NCBI GenBank assembly: GCA_001939145.1
Contig: LSRX01000717.1
Location: 189,732 to 253,731 of the forward strand
Direction: 5' to 3'
Length of the DNA stretch: 64,000 nucleotides
From: Symbiodinium microadriaticum
Lineage: Eukaryota; Sar; Dinophyceae; Suessiales; Symbiodiniaceae
Part shown: in pieces, positions 41,195-53,236 of the stretch
Layout of the letters: each line of letters starts with the position of its first letter
How positions within the stretch are numbered: the first letter of the stretch is position 1
The notes under the pieces: generated by a model
What the model saw: the letters and a program-made list of their open reading frames with translations, nothing else
The model's database searches: none
What the model was told of the DNA's origin: nothing
Translations under genes and position numbers: made by a program

Positions 41195-43299
41195 CAGGCA
41201 TTCTCGGGCATAGCTGTGGCAGCATGGATTTGGTGCGGCGTCCAGGGGCTTCCCACACCAGGCGTTCAAGCATCCATGCCAAAGAGTTGACCTGACATCT
41301 TCAACTTCGGAAATTTTGCTGCACCGACCCTGCCTACATAGCCGTGTTTGGGTCAGACAAGGTACTAGAAGGCTCTGCATGCTGAACAAAATCAGAGATT
41401 TGTAGGCATGGCACCAGGCTCACCAGGTCATCGGCATCGAACTCCGCGGCATGGGAAGTCCTCCCACGGAGACCCAAAGCAATCCAAGTGCAGTGCCAAG
41501 CACAGAGCATCCCGGCAGAGCCTGACATACTGGAGGAGAGGGGGTCCGAGCTCCCGGAGCTTCAAGCCTCATCTGCACTCTCTAAGCGAGCTCAGAACCT
41601 CAGAACTCGTCGACCAGAGCAAGGCAATGCAGGGCAGCTAAGTCGCAAGATTGACTCGCACCGGCCCACATCAGGCGGCTCAGCTCCCGCGCTGCAAACT
41701 TCTTCAGGTCTCGAGCAGCCGCGCCCAGCAGCACACGAAGAGCCGGTCGGCAGACATACGGCTTCAGCTCCTGAAAACCGAGCGGAAACATTTGAGAACG
41801 CATGCAAGACATAAAGCCGACGGGTGCCCAGCCAAGACCTGAAGCCCTACGCCAAAGCCTCGGCAATTTCAACCCCAAGACCCTGATTTTCTTCAGTGTT
41901 GACTTGGGGCTCGACAATGAGGAACCCGGAGACACTGTGCGCTAGAGCAGCGCATAAGCCAAACAAAAAACAAAAAGGGGCTCGCAATACGATGTTTTAT
42001 CTTGGCTCCCATCCTGGAGCCCTGTGACTATGCTGTGAGACTCTGTCAGTCTGGAAGGCTAGGGCTGCCTTGGACCAGTGTTGCTGGCCCTACTGCCGCG
42101 TCCTGCGGCCAACCCATAAGGCGGCAGTGCCTTTGCCACCGGGCAAGAGACCACGCTGCGTTGATGATGTGGCGAGGTTCGAAGTCCTTGCATCACATAG
42201 AGGGTTGATGGCGCCTGTTATCCAAAGCAAAAACGTACTCATCCCGCCTGAGCCCCGCTGGTGCGGATCTCCCTAGCCGCATGCTGGAGCATGCGCTTCA
42301 CAGCGCGAGTGGTGGGCCCTCTGCCGTGCACTCCCAGAGTATATGCGGCCCACATCGAGATGGACAGCTCCTGCTTAAGAAATGCCGACGACTGCACGGC
42401 GGTATTCTCTCACAACCCTTGCCCAGTCTCAGCTTTGTGCTGTGTCTTGCACCGCCTGAGGCCTTTCTACGGATGTTGCACATGTCTACATCCTGCCTGT
42501 CCTGGGGCCGAAACTGCTTCCAGTGAAGATCCGCCGCTCTGGCCGCCAGAATCTCCATCGGCACCGGCGCTTCACATCGTAGAACGGCATTGGCCCAAAG
42601 GAAGTTGGAGATATCCTGGGGCATCCACTTGCTAGCTTTGGACCTCTGTGTCTCACTGGCAGCAGCCCAGCAGAAGTCTTCGGAGCGGACCTTGGCCTTG
42701 GCAAGGGCCCAGGTCAGTACGACCATGTGCTTCGGCTCAAACTGCTGTAATTTCGTGCTGGCCTCCTCTGCCAATACTGTCAACAGCTCTTCTGCCTGCA
42801 GCTGCATGGTTGCGAAAGCCCAGGCGATGTTCGCCATATCTTGTCCATCCATGCGAGCCGCACAGGCTAAAGCTGCAATGTTCAGTGCCTGCAAGGCTGT
42901 GTCTGCACAGCCAGCACGCTCGAGCCGTAGTTTTGCCGCTGCCCAGCTTGCGATGGCAAGATCACGAGGCTGAGCATTGCCACCAACAGTCGACAAGACT
43001 AGCTCTGCACTTTCCTGGTGCAGCCGAGGCAACGCATCAGTCGACTGACTTGACTGTGCCAGTAGATGCAAAGCGGTGGAAGCATTCACGGCCCCGAGTT
43101 TGTCCTTCCAAGCATGCACCGTCCGAAGTATTCTTGATGTCGCCCCTGCATCCAGGACGGATGTTGCATTGTTGCCAAAAGCTGCTCCCAACAGGTCTGA
43201 TTGAATCTGTAGTTCCAGCTTCGAGACTCCCTGGTTCAGAAGCCGATAGGTAGCACCTGCCTCACATGCGAGACTCAGGTGCTTTGAAATCCTGCTCAT
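41195..43299 (-). CDS. Octotricopeptide-repeat (OPR) RNA-binding protein, multi-exon
   Basis: Exons in order on the minus strand: 43299..about 42490; about 42406..42248; about 41933..41860; 41770..41656; about 41470..41424; 41291..41195. Exon 1 carries successive repeats of about 38 residues, each with a PxDxxxxxWAxAK-like core: 'QPRDLAIASWAAAKLRL', 'DGQDMANIAWAFATMQL', 'EPKHMVVLTWALAKAKV', 'MPQDISNFLWANAVLRC'. Later exons continue them ('ISMWAAYTLGVHGRG', 'LKKFAARELSRLMWAGA'). The split repeat 'EFDADDL' / 'VNSLAWMLERL' is joined by donor 'gtgagc' and acceptor 'gatgtcag' in phase 0. OPR proteins bind specific RNAs and control stability, splicing or translation in chloroplasts and mitochondria. 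The start ATG at 43299 and the 3' end are uncertain, and at least one linking exon between 42248 and 41933 may be missing, since phases there do not match. Confidence 0.72.
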
Positions 43300-44013
43300 G
43301 CCACGACTGCCAGGAGCAAGACTTGCAAAGTCCGCACGGCAGACAGAATAGAAGCCATAGCTTGAGATGCTACGATGCTGTCAGTCGAGTCGAGTTCGCT
43401 GCCTTCCCAGCACGCTGTTACAGCGCTGGCTTTAGATCTTTGCAGTAATTACTTAAGACTCCAGCCAGACATGAGCTTGTGTTGCCATGGCTTGGCTTGC
43501 AGAGATATGCTACGGCCAGCCGTGGGCAAACACCTGGAGTGTCACCGTGCAACACCCACACACCGAAATGCACCGTGTTTCTTCGGAATGGATGATGCAC
43601 CGCTGACATCGCAGCCATTGCCGCCACATCCACGTGCTTACTCGCCTGCATCTCTCTCCCAGATCGTCACCTGGTACTGGCCCAAGGGAAGACATCGAAA
43701 TAACATCACTGCACGTGTTCGTCCGCCTTCGGGTAGCTGCACTAAGTACAGGCCGCACACAGCTCCAGCAAAAGGAGCTTTCCAGCTGACCAGCTCAATT
43801 CCCGAAACCTGGAATGCACTGGCATCGCTGCCGTGCCATCGCAACTACAACTGCACCTCCACTCGAGGAGCGCCTGGAATGAGCAAGAGAGAGCCACCTT
43901 ATCGACCACACAACAGCCGCATGCATGCACTTCACGCAAATACCTGCACCAAGACAAACACGCAAAGAAAGAAACAAAGAAACAAAGAAAATGCGAAAGA
44001 AAGAAAGAGAGAC

Positions 44014-44052
<39 letters not shown>

Positions 44053-46274
44053 AGCGAGATCGAGAGCGAGAGCGAGAACGAGAACGAGAGCGCGCGAGAG
44101 GGCCAGGGCGAGGGCGAGGAGGGCGCGGAGAACGAGCAAGCGACCGAGGTGGGTGGCTGGGCGGCTGGGTCGATCCCCTCCCTTGCGGGGGCATGGCTGG
44201 TCCTCGCTCTACTCACTCTTCCTCACGTCATCACACATGCGGGCGGGCACGGAAACGTACATGGACAGGCCGGTATAATGACACATGAATGGATAGATAT
44301 TCCATAAGCAGTTCCTCAGAAGCACTTAGGTCCACACGCCATCATGCCCGTGCCCCATCAAAGTGCTACGCGTGCAGACGAAGAGCAAGCCCCGCCCATG
44401 ATCGCAGCGCAGCTCATGGATCCAGTTCCACCCGAACGATTGGAAGCCTCACCTTGGCAGCAAGTTCGCTCCACCATGTCGAGAAGTCGGTCGCAACGTT
44501 TCTCGGGACTCGGCGAGCAGCTCTGCATAGCACGTTGTCAATGGTATCCTGACCAATGCTGAAGAGGTCAACTCCTAGGCAAGTCTCGGCTCAGGCCTCT
44601 TCCTCCTCCTCCTCCTCAGCGATTGGCCTGGGCCTTCGGATAGGGGAGGTGTAAGGCTGGCAACTGGTTCTGGTGGCAGCTGCCGCCTTCGGTTGCCTGC
44701 TGCTTTGACAGAGGCCAAATGCAGTCGCCAACCCGCCTGGCAACCGACATCTTGCAACATCCCAGAGCCACGTGGGTCTGAAAAGCTAGGCGGCTAGTGA
44801 CTCCGCAAAAAAACAGATTGCAGAGCAGCTGGTCGCGACAACTGAGGACGCTGCCGGAGCCAGTGTCGCGACTACACCAACGATTAGAAGCTGAATTGCC
44901 AAAGACTTTGGCAGCCTACCCTTCTCCATGGCACCACTGCCCGAAGTACACTAGTACGGGCCTGTATACAATGCTACCGGACTACACGAGCGTAACGTGA
45001 TTCCCTGTACCTGCTGCATGCCGCGAAGATTTATCATTTGCACTTTGGTGGCTAAACAGCGTGTGATAAATCTGGATGCTACCAGTAGCGCTCTGTCTAG
45101 TCTTGTCGAAAGTGTCCCTGCGTCAGACTGCAGAGGCATTCACGAAAGATGTGGTAAGGAGCAAGCCATGTAAGGAACGAGCTTACGCGAACAAAGCCTA
45201 TCGAATCCTGCCGCTTTTGTGGCCTGAGTCTTGCTGCCTCTCAGGAAGCCCCGGGCGGTGGGGACCCCATGATCCAAAGAGTTCCGAGCTTTCACCAGGA
45301 CTCTTCCCGGCAGCTCCGCACAAGCTGCCATCTGCGAGCGGTATGACCTGCTCGTGCTGGCCATGGCAAGCTTGCCCTCAGGACCAGGTCAGGATGCGCC
45401 GAAACCTGCAGATCCGACAAATCTCGCCAAGAACACAATACGACGTCAATACGACTGCCTGTAACAGGTCCAGCCCAACATCTGCAAGTGTTCCTTTTCC
45501 AGAAGGCTTGCATAATTCTGACTCCACCGACCTACCGAATGGTCAGCGCACTGTATTGCACCTCAGCACGACAACATAGACCGTGCCGTGCAGTGGAGCC
45601 ATCACGGAAATCCCAAAGTGTCGCTTGTGCGACACTCTAAGGAAGAAATCTTGGCCATCACGGCCCTCAAACCAGTAAAACTATTTCGGCCACGAGCTCT
45701 CTAGCTCATGTGTCATGCCAGTCCATCGAGAATGAACCGCGATGATTAGTGCTGCATTCATTGGATACCGGCCCATGGGAGTTGCATCCTTAAGGTCCAG
45801 CTGCCCTGCATTAACGAAGTGAAAGGGGTGGCGTCCAAACTGTTTTTTGGCATTCTTGCCATGTCTCACGGCCGAATGTTGTAGGCTGCACATCACGGTC
45901 CCTCCTCAATCGCATCCAAGCCTCAGCACGCAAACTTGGGCTCGCATCCTAGTCCATATCACTGGACGTCTCCAACCTGCAGACGAACTGGTGCCAAGGA
46001 GCTGGGTTCAAGCGGCGGCTGGCGCCGCAGATGCCCGTATCGTTTAGACTTGCGCGACTTGTTGTTCAGGCTTCGGTACTGTGAGAAAGCCTGGTGGCAC
46101 AGGGACAACAAACAAACACAACGCACATATTGCAGCCAGCCTTGCACTCGACCTCCTGAGATGGGCCAATTTCGGGCGGTGGCAACGTGTGGTCCGTGTG
46201 GTCGCTTCTCTCAACTTCTCTCAGTCACACACGGCGAAGCTGAACAGCGCCGTGCCGCCGCGCTATGCAACCCT
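43300..46274. other. Anonymous region with a GA-rich tract
   Basis: No gene recognised. 43970..44130 is strongly purine-rich, with (GA)n at 44019..44049 followed by 'gagcgagagcgagaacg' repeats; the 310-codon plus frame 43375..44307 is open mainly because of it. A plus frame starting at ATG 45076 has a hydrophobic start and a basic middle but no known domain. Confidence 0.5.
44019..44130. repeat. (GA)n and GAGCGA-type purine tract
   Basis: About 15 perfect GA units followed by degenerate 'gagcga' and 'gagaac' units. Confidence 0.93.
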
Positions 46275-47460
46275 TCAGGCCACACTAAGATGCCGTGCCA
46301 AGCGTCCACCAAGAGAGCATCCATCTGCTAGCTCACACAGAAACTGTGCATCAAACGCAGAGAACCAGAAAAGCTCTGCTTGCACTGCCTCCTCGTTCAC
46401 GTCGCCGTCGATGAAGGGGTTGTCATACACCTTTCGTTTCGGGCCACTGGTGACTGCCACACGAGAAGCATCAGGACGAAGCGATCCGACACCCGCGTTG
46501 AGGTGTCAGCTGAAACGTGAAGCTTAACTCCGTGCACTTATGTAAACGGCCCGGTGTTGCCTGCACTTGTGCTTCATCTTCACTTTGATCCAACGGGCTG
46601 GCATTCCCACCCAAGCTGTCTGCGGACTGAGATCCTGCCTTGGGACAAGTCAGCCGTACAGTACTGTATCTGGATGTTGATAGTCAGCCTGTGTCATCGA
46701 TACTGTGGTTTCCGGTGGACGGTCATCACAGTTGCTGCCAAGTATCCTGTTCTGAGCCACTTGTTACGGTCCGTGGGGCCACCGGCCGGCTGCTGCTGGA
46801 CATTTCGGGATCACCTTCGCTACAAGCGCAGCTAAGCCACTCAGAGATGGTAGTAAGATCGGGCTAAGTCCAGGCCAGGCGACAGACCGGATCCTCTTCT
46901 TCTCCCTCCTCGTCATCACTGTCTCCATCGCCCTGGATGCCTGAGGCTATGTTGTGCCGGCCTAGAGCATAGGGCCACGAGGACTGTTCCCAGAACTCCT
47001 GTCTAATCTCCTCTAAGGAGGGCCGGTCTACGTGGAAGGCCTGGTCGTAAACTTCTGTCGAGGTGCGTACGACATTGACACTGCCGGAAACCAAGGTCAT
47101 GTCTGGCTGACCAGGATAATAGAATTCCAGAGGCCCCTCAAAGGATCGCACCTTGATCCATGCCAGGCAAGACAGAATTGCACCTCTATGCGTAAACCTT
47201 CACAGGCCACGGCGCTTCTTCAACAGCCACGCCAGCACAGCAACGCTGTGTTTCCATTTGCACCCAGTTCCTGAAATCGTCCCAGCACTTGCTGCGAATC
47301 CAGTGCCTCAATTTGTCTTAGCGGGCTAGGATCAGCAGGATGCAGGTCGCGTAAGTCTTTGAGCTGCCCGCTTCATTTCGGGGACCCTCGCCGGTTCGTC
47401 CTTTCCGCGCAAGGTATCGAAGCGCAGTATAGCCTCAACAATGTCCAGACCTCGAAGCGC
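46275..47460 (-). CDS. Candidate multi-exon gene, unrecognised, acidic segment
   Basis: Several minus-strand pieces read like one protein. About 47455..47360 has 'GLDIVEAILRFDTLRGKDEP' and 'ARVPEMKRAAQ'. About 47345..47225 has 'PADPSPLRQIEALDSQQVLG' and 'ELGANGNTALLCW'. 47190..46864 has 'SFEGPLEFYYPGQPDMTLVS', 'EIRQEFWEQSSWPYALGRHN' and an acidic tail 'DGDSDDEEGEEEDP', ending in a stop at 46864. 46440..46300 has 'KRKVYDNPFIDGDVNEEAV' and 'ELFWFSAFDAQFLCEL'. Frames differ between pieces, so introns are required; I did not resolve all junctions. The acidic end of the third piece may be the natural C-terminus. The 'ALLCW' string recalls DUF488, but too little is present to claim it. Function unknown. 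Confidence 0.4.
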
Positions 47461-48164
47461 CAGAGTAATGCAGGTTTCCGGAAGAAGAACACATGCCAGT
47501 GCCGTGATGTGCCGTGCATGCCGTGCCTTCGGAGTAGCCATTGAAGATGAAGGAAATGGAGCCGACCTCTGGGAGGCCCGCGACCGAGGAGCGCAGCGAC
47601 GAAGCGGAACCTCACAGAGAAAAGCCCGAAAAGCCCGAGGTGTGTGCTGACATCTTACCACTCCCAAGACCAGAAGCTCGCAGATTTCGACCCGTGGGAG
47701 TCTCTCGAACCTCTGGATCCAGTGCTTGGAGGCCGCTTCTGTCGAGACTCAAAGCCTTGGAGAGGCATGCCCACCAACAGTGCCGACGCGGCCCACGGCT
47801 GAGCACGGCTGAGCACGGCTGAACACAAACAGCCTCTCTTTGGCTGAACGTCAGAGACAAGCCGCTTTGTTGCTGCGCAGCCTGAGCTGCCGAAGTCGCA
47901 TCTGTATTGAACTCTCACGGGTTGTGACAGCAACATCGCATGAAGTGCATCGCTGCTGCGGACTTGAAAACATGCGGACAGGCCTCCAGCTCTACTCGAA
48001 GCACCTACTGCCGCACCTACACAACCACCCACTTACTTAGTTCTCGCTCGATGAAACCTCCTGCACCCACCAGCGCTGACCAAGCAATAAAGCTCAGCCG
48101 GGCAGCTAGGTTTTGAGTCGACAGATACCTTGGCTCCCCAACGCATCACTCCTGTCAGCTGCTG
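47461..48164. other. No recognised gene; short 10-mer repeat
   Basis: Contains three near-perfect tandem copies of 'gagcacggct' at about 47799..47828. Both strands are open over 47540..47860, but the sequences are Ser/Arg/Pro-rich and unconvincing. Confidence 0.45.
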
Positions 48165-48440
48165 TCATCGGCCGATGGTCGGCGACGAGTCTTTGCAATC
48201 AAGCATCATCAGCTCCGCATCAGTACTGTTATCCATTGGCACATCCAGAGCCGGTACTTCGCGGAAGTCGTGCCGAGACATGCTGAAAGACTCCTGAAGC
48301 TTGAGATAGCTAGAGGGCCCGGATGGCAACGTCAGGAGCTTTCCAACACCACGTGTCCGTTCTCTCTTGTTAACATGTTGCCCCTGCTTCAGTAGCTTGA
48401 CCGCGACAAGTTTACAATAATTGCGTCCGCCCGTCAACCC
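48165..48440 (-). CDS. Possible terminal exon, unrecognised
   Basis: A minus frame with a basic first half ('LLKQGQHVNKRERTRGVGK') and an acidic end ('DNSTDAELMMLDCKDSS') stopping at 48165. The graded charge and lack of low complexity suggest protein, but no domain or splice site is firm. Confidence 0.28.
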   Translation of the reverse strand, partial: GLTGGRNYCKLVAVKLLKQGQHVNKRERTRGVGKLLTLPSGPSSYLKLQESFSMSRHDFREVPALDVPMDNSTDAELMMLDCKDSSPTIGR

Positions 48441-48539
48441 TTCTTTTGAGCAGGGGCTGCAGCGCACTTTGCCCTGATCCTTCAGCTACCGTCAACCCTC
48501 CATCTCGGAATCAACTAACAGGCGAGAAAGTGTTGAGTC

Positions 48540-49600
48540 GAGCTGAGTGGCCTGGATACCGACGAGATGTCGTGGCTGTGGTTGCGAGCGCAGTGCAAAG
48601 TCTGCCGCGGGCACGCTCGCGTGGAAGATCTGCACCACCCGACCAGACTTTCCTTATTTTGCAAGATCTTGCAGACATTGCTACTAGTCATGTGACATGA
48701 GTGCGACCACCATCTGCGTTCTTCGACCCGGCGCTGCCAAGCCGGTTCTACGACTCGACTCGAGCACAGTGTCTGCAGACAGGAAGCCCAGCTGGATCGA
48801 CAAGGAAGAGGCCGGACTTCCTTTTGCAGCGCAAGGGAACGAAATGCTCGAATCCTGCTGTGCAAAGGAACAACCTGTGCAGAGGGCTGCGCTGCCTCCA
48901 CCTTGAAGTGAAATGGAGCTCTCGCTGAGAACGTCGGCGCCATCGTTGACAGTGTTGATGGTAGCTCGACTAAGGTGCGGCGCAAGAGTCGCAAAAGCCT
49001 ACCGCGGCCTGGAAAAGGACTCCTACACTTTCACCACCCAAACGATCATCAGCATCAGTGTCGTGAGAAGCAGTGCCCAGGATCGTCGCAAAGAAGTGCA
49101 GGGGCTAGATAGCTGAGAAAGATTGTTGTGGGGGGGGGCAGGTGCTATGCCGCATCGTATCAGCATCACCAACATGAGGCTGCAGTCACTCTGCTGTTGC
49201 AGGTGGAACTCACTTATGCACCGTGTCACGTGTCTATTGCACCGGGAAGCTTGAGGAACTCTTTGAGCTTGGATTGATCCGCCTCTGCCACGAACTGGTA
49301 AAGCTTAAGTCCTGTCAAGCAGAGAGATCGTCACAGCCAATGGCCAGTCGAGAGCAGCACAAGCACTCGTCAGCGCTTCGATGCACAAGACAATCGAATT
49401 GCACGGAGTTGCTCCTCCTACAGATGTTTCGTTCGAATCCAGCTCTGGTCCGAAGAAATGCTCAGCCTTGTTGCTGGGCTGGCCTAGATGGCGGGCGGAT
49501 GCAATGTGGCATAGTGGAGAAGGCGCAGTCTAGCACACAAATGAAGGTACCTTCTCTGCAATCGCGGGACAAACACACAAGCTTGAGTCCAGCATGACGT
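48540..49600 (+). CDS. Candidate plus-strand multi-exon gene, unrecognised
   Basis: The best-supported exon is 49203..49297, between acceptor 'ctgttgcag' and donor 'gtaaag', encoding 'GTHLCTVSRVYCTGKLEELF' and 'ELGLIRLCHEL'. Upstream frames at 48540..48690 ('GYRRDVVAVVASAVQSLPRA') and 48913..49110 ('AKAYRGLEKDSYTFTTQTII') read plausibly as exons of the same gene. Another acceptor-rich area follows at 49440. No family recognised. Confidence 0.33.
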
Positions 49601-50606
49601 CGGCATCCACCAGAACTGAAAGTAAATTTTTCCGGGCCTCCCAGAGCACTGCAAGACCGTTCCGTGATATGCGCGTCGCCGCGTCGTAGGCAGTATGTCA
49701 GTGCGATTGTGCAATCGACACGTATCTGCCAGGGGCCTGTGATTTGCCAGCCACTTCCACGCTTTCAATACGAAGTGAAGCACTTTCTTCTACTAGCTTC
49801 TGTACCTGAGCTGGGAGCAAAATACAGGCAGCAAATATACAGGCAACAAGGTCGCATTTGCTCATGTATCTGAGGTGCCAGGATGAGCACAAACATCACC
49901 TGCACGATGCACAGCGCCTCCGAACAAGCCGCGGCAAAGATGCTGCACCCAGAGCTGTTGGTTGAAATCGCCTTCCAGGCAGACAGCTTACATGCTTGCC
50001 TTCACACAGGTAGGACTGCAAGCTGTTCGAGCAAACTAAAGCATTCAGGGACGAATGAGATTGCCCAAACCCGTATCCTTCAAGAATTATCCAGCTAATC
50101 ACTGGAAACCGATGAAAATCAACACAATAAAAAGAATAGAATATACGTGAGTTTGCATGTGGTGAAATATTGGAAAAGCTTCATATGGTCTTCTTTTACA
50201 TGCTTTTCATAGTCATTGTATTATTCAAGCTTTGCGTATAGTATTCCAGAAGGACGGACCAATTCCCTCCCCACCCCCCACCCTCCCGCCTCCGTCCCTA
50301 CCCTCCACCTAAAAGCGTGGAACATATGGAAGCTGTAAATAATACCAGATTTCAATCTGCATGAATTCTGGCGAGGGGTCTGGAAAATTGCCTTCGAGTC
50401 ATAGTCTCTTCATGTGTTAAACTCTCTGAATATCCTTTATCTTTATCCGGAGCACAAGCATTGGTCTTAACCTTAGCTACTGCAGCGCGACATCTACAAA
50501 GGTAAATATATCGAGGCTAAATGGACGAAGACTTAGCCAGCCCGAAGCTGGCGGGAGAAGTCGCTTTGGGAGCGAGTTCTTCCACTGGACACGGTCAGGT
50601 TTGATT
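49601..50606. other. AT-richer stretch, no gene seen
   Basis: 50100..50520 is locally A/T-rich with a C-tract at 50268..50288 ('ccccaccccccaccctcc'). Only short frames. No RNA gene or repeat recognised. Confidence 0.5.
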
Positions 50607-51010
50607 TTAGGGGCAGCAGATGTGGTAGGCGTGAACTGTGGCCTTGCTCACGACATAGGCAACGCTCATGGCCTCGGTCGCAGGGTCTGTTAAGGCATGA
50701 TGGTACAGTGATTTGAGCTCGGAAAGCCTTGAGCTCTCGGCCAAGTTTGCAGATAAGGCTTTTCTGGCATTTAGAAATAGAATGCCACAGAGTGCCCGCA
50801 GCAGTGCACGAGCACTTCCAACAAAGACATCGGCGTCCTTAGGGCGCTCATGCCAGGCTGTTCCCCCTCAACCAGGTCCAGCTATGACACATGTTCTGAG
50901 CTGGGGGGAAAGTTCTTTGGCGTCTTGGAACAATCGCTTCCACGCCCCAGGCAGTTTGAATTCCCTTCCCCCTCGAACTGCGTTATCACAATTGGCAGGC
51001 CTCACGCCCC
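50607..51010 (-). CDS. Candidate terminal exon with an in-frame TGA, unrecognised
   Basis: After an acceptor-like 'ctgttctgacag', one minus frame from 51010 to a TAA at 50609..50607 reads coherently: 'CDNAVRGGREFKLPGAWKRL', 'FQDAKELSPQLRTCVIAG', then a TGA (50870..50868), then 'ERPKDADVFVGSARALLRAL', 'CGILFLNARKALSANLAESS' and 'YHHALTDPATEAMSVAYVVS'. Protein quality is similar on both sides of the TGA and the frame is unchanged. The TGA could be a nonsense mutation, a sequencing error, or part of an intron whose limits I cannot place. No family recognised. Confidence 0.4.
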
Positions 51011-51232
51011 CTGTCAGAACAGCACGGGTCCGGGTAACGCTGTTTCAGGCAATTACACATCAAGGGCGACAAGATGCATCAGCATGTGCCAAACGACAGG
51101 ATATGTCGCAGACCCCGCAGTCTCAAATGCTTTTCATTGAGATCTAGAGTAGATTTCAGCACCAACTCTGCATGCGAAACCCCAGTGTGGACGCTGTTTG
51201 TAGTCTTCAAGTCGCTTCAGCTCAATTGTCAG

Positions 51233-51670
51233 GAAATGTCACTCCAAGAAACGAAGTCCGCTATAGAACAGCAGTGTGGACACCGATCGATGCCAGTCTG
51301 CTACGGCTACGACGTAAGATGTGGCTGAAAACGGCCTTCCCTCAATGTGGACGGTAACCGATGTGTAAAGAACGGCGAGATAAAGCGACCACGAGCATGG
51401 ATTTCTGCAGAGAACGATGGGTTGGCATTGTCTTCTGCAAGTAGCTACGAGACCGACCTTCGTATGTGCTGCAGATTGGATACAACCATAGCTGAAGAGC
51501 CGAGAGTCTGAAGCCGGACACACTGCCAATGCCAGAAGCAAGAAATGCCCCAAAGCTGCCACTGCGTCACAGCACCCTGGCCTTTGCAATCAAGAATATC
51601 ATAGAACGAAAGGTGGAGGCACTCAAAGCCTGTAACTGTGATCTGCAGATGTTCAACTCAGAACCGCGAC
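51233..51670 (+). CDS. Possible plus-strand exons with consensus splice sites
   Basis: 51233..51313 lies between 'aattgtcag' and the donor 'gtaaga'. About 51500..51670 ends at a consensus donor 'gtgagt' and encodes 'STLAFAIKNIIERKVEAL', then 'KACNCDLQMFNSEPR'. The reading frame of the first exon is not fixed. The minus strand over the same interval is also open (51589..51239), so strand is not settled. Confidence 0.28.
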
Positions 51671-52817
51671 GTGAGTGAGACAACTTCGGATGCCACTGCC
51701 AGGCATCCGGTGTACATGAGAATCCTCAGCTTGCGCAATCGGCTAGCAATAGTACGGAATTCGTGGACGCGAGCAATTCGGAGTGTAACCAGCAGCTGGG
51801 TGGCAGCATCAACAGCTGAAGCTCGCCTGTTCCGCAGATGTTGACCGACAACATTGAAACCAAAATCGCACAAGCCAGGGTTGACCTTGGCTGGCCGAAA
51901 AAGCGAGAGCGGCAACAGCTGCAAGAGCTTGCTTGACTTGGACCTGTGTAACACATTTAACGCAAAAATGCCTGGGGAGTGCAGCTAGACAACACTGGTG
52001 ACGCCTAGCACAGAACGACATATATCCTACCGGTCGTGTCTTGAATTCACCTAGCCTACTTCCACATTCAGCTGCACCAAGCTCCTGCACCGCACCCAGC
52101 TCCGAAGCAGGCACTTGTCACCCTGTGACACAGACAAGAGGAGCAGTCGGGCCACCACTCCGCACGCAAGCGCACCCTGGTCAACTTGGTCTGCTACAAG
52201 CACTGGCAACGGCGCGGGCTGAAGGGGCAAGCCCCTCCGGGCCTCTTCCGGCTCCGTTTTGGAATTGCTGTACCACGAAGCATTCTCTCTATTGTGCCTC
52301 TGCGTCACTTTTTTGCTAGTCTCAAAGCTCCGTAGGCTCCAAGGTGATGCAAAACAAGTGCGCAGGGCTGCCGTCCATGTCTCCAGCGAAGGTTCATCGA
52401 CTCGTGGCTTCAAGAAGCGACGTTTTCCGACTGGCTCGAAGAGCGCAGAACAAGGAGAGTTCTACGACTCTCTGAGATCCTGTCCCTGACCTCTCGCCTT
52501 TGTGATCTCTCGTTGCAACTAGGCGTCGAGGCGTCAAGCCAGAGGGTAGCACAATGGACCCAGCAACAGTACTCACAGTGTGAACCAGACATGGGCGCAT
52601 GAACAACGCGTTGCAAACCGCTGAAGCACTCGCCTCCCTGAGGGGCGCGCTGGATGCAAATTCTGCTCACAATGTTGAAAAGCCTGATGCGGGCCTGCAG
52701 GACACGCGTCCCAGCAAGAGGTGCATCTTTGGCCTGCTGCCGTCGCACCGCATCCGCAAACTGCGAGAGCCTTCTGAGCGTAGAGGCGCGCCGATTTGGT
52801 GGCGACATCTCCTGCAA
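51658..52817 (-). CDS. Candidate minus-strand exons, unrecognised
   Basis: Protein-like minus stretches: 52817..52600 ('PNRRASTLRRLSQFADAVRR', 'LAGTRVLQARIRLFNIVSRI'), 52413..52290 ('DEPSLETWTAALRTCFAS') and 51954..51670 ('NVVGQHLRNRRASAVDAATQ', 'LLVTLRIARVHEFRTIASRL'). Leu/Ala/Arg-rich helical composition could fit a helical-repeat protein, but no motif is diagnostic. It overlaps the plus-strand candidate at 51233..51670 only at its edge. Confidence 0.3.
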
Positions 52818-53236
52818 AGCATGTCGTGGAGGCCTTCACGGAATTTCACCAGTTTGCAGGAGGATTACATGAGACTTACATGAGAGGATCTGCAGTCTGA
52901 GGGGCGCGGTTGTGTCAGAAAGCTGAAGGCATCCGAATAGTCCGAGCCCCGCTTGCGTAAGATCCACCAAAAGTGTGTGGAGAGGACGATGCTGGCGGCA
53001 GTGCTGGCCACGGCCAAGGAAGATACCTCCAGCAAGCATCAAACTACAAGGCTGGCCATGCACTGCCTGTTTTGCCCGAGATGCCATGTTCTGGTAGAGC
53101 TGGCTGCCAGTTCCAGCCGCGTAGGGTGGATGTAGAAACAGACTGGACGTCTTGACTGCGGAGGGCTTATTTGCTTCTAGTCACTTTCTGTTCACTTTCT
53201 GTGCGGGTGAAACAGGTTCGGCCGCTTGAGCCAACA

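Noticed and set aside
43375..44307. 310-codon plus frame
   Set aside because: Kept open by the GA-rich tract; Arg/Glu repeats with no domain, and flanks lack protein character.
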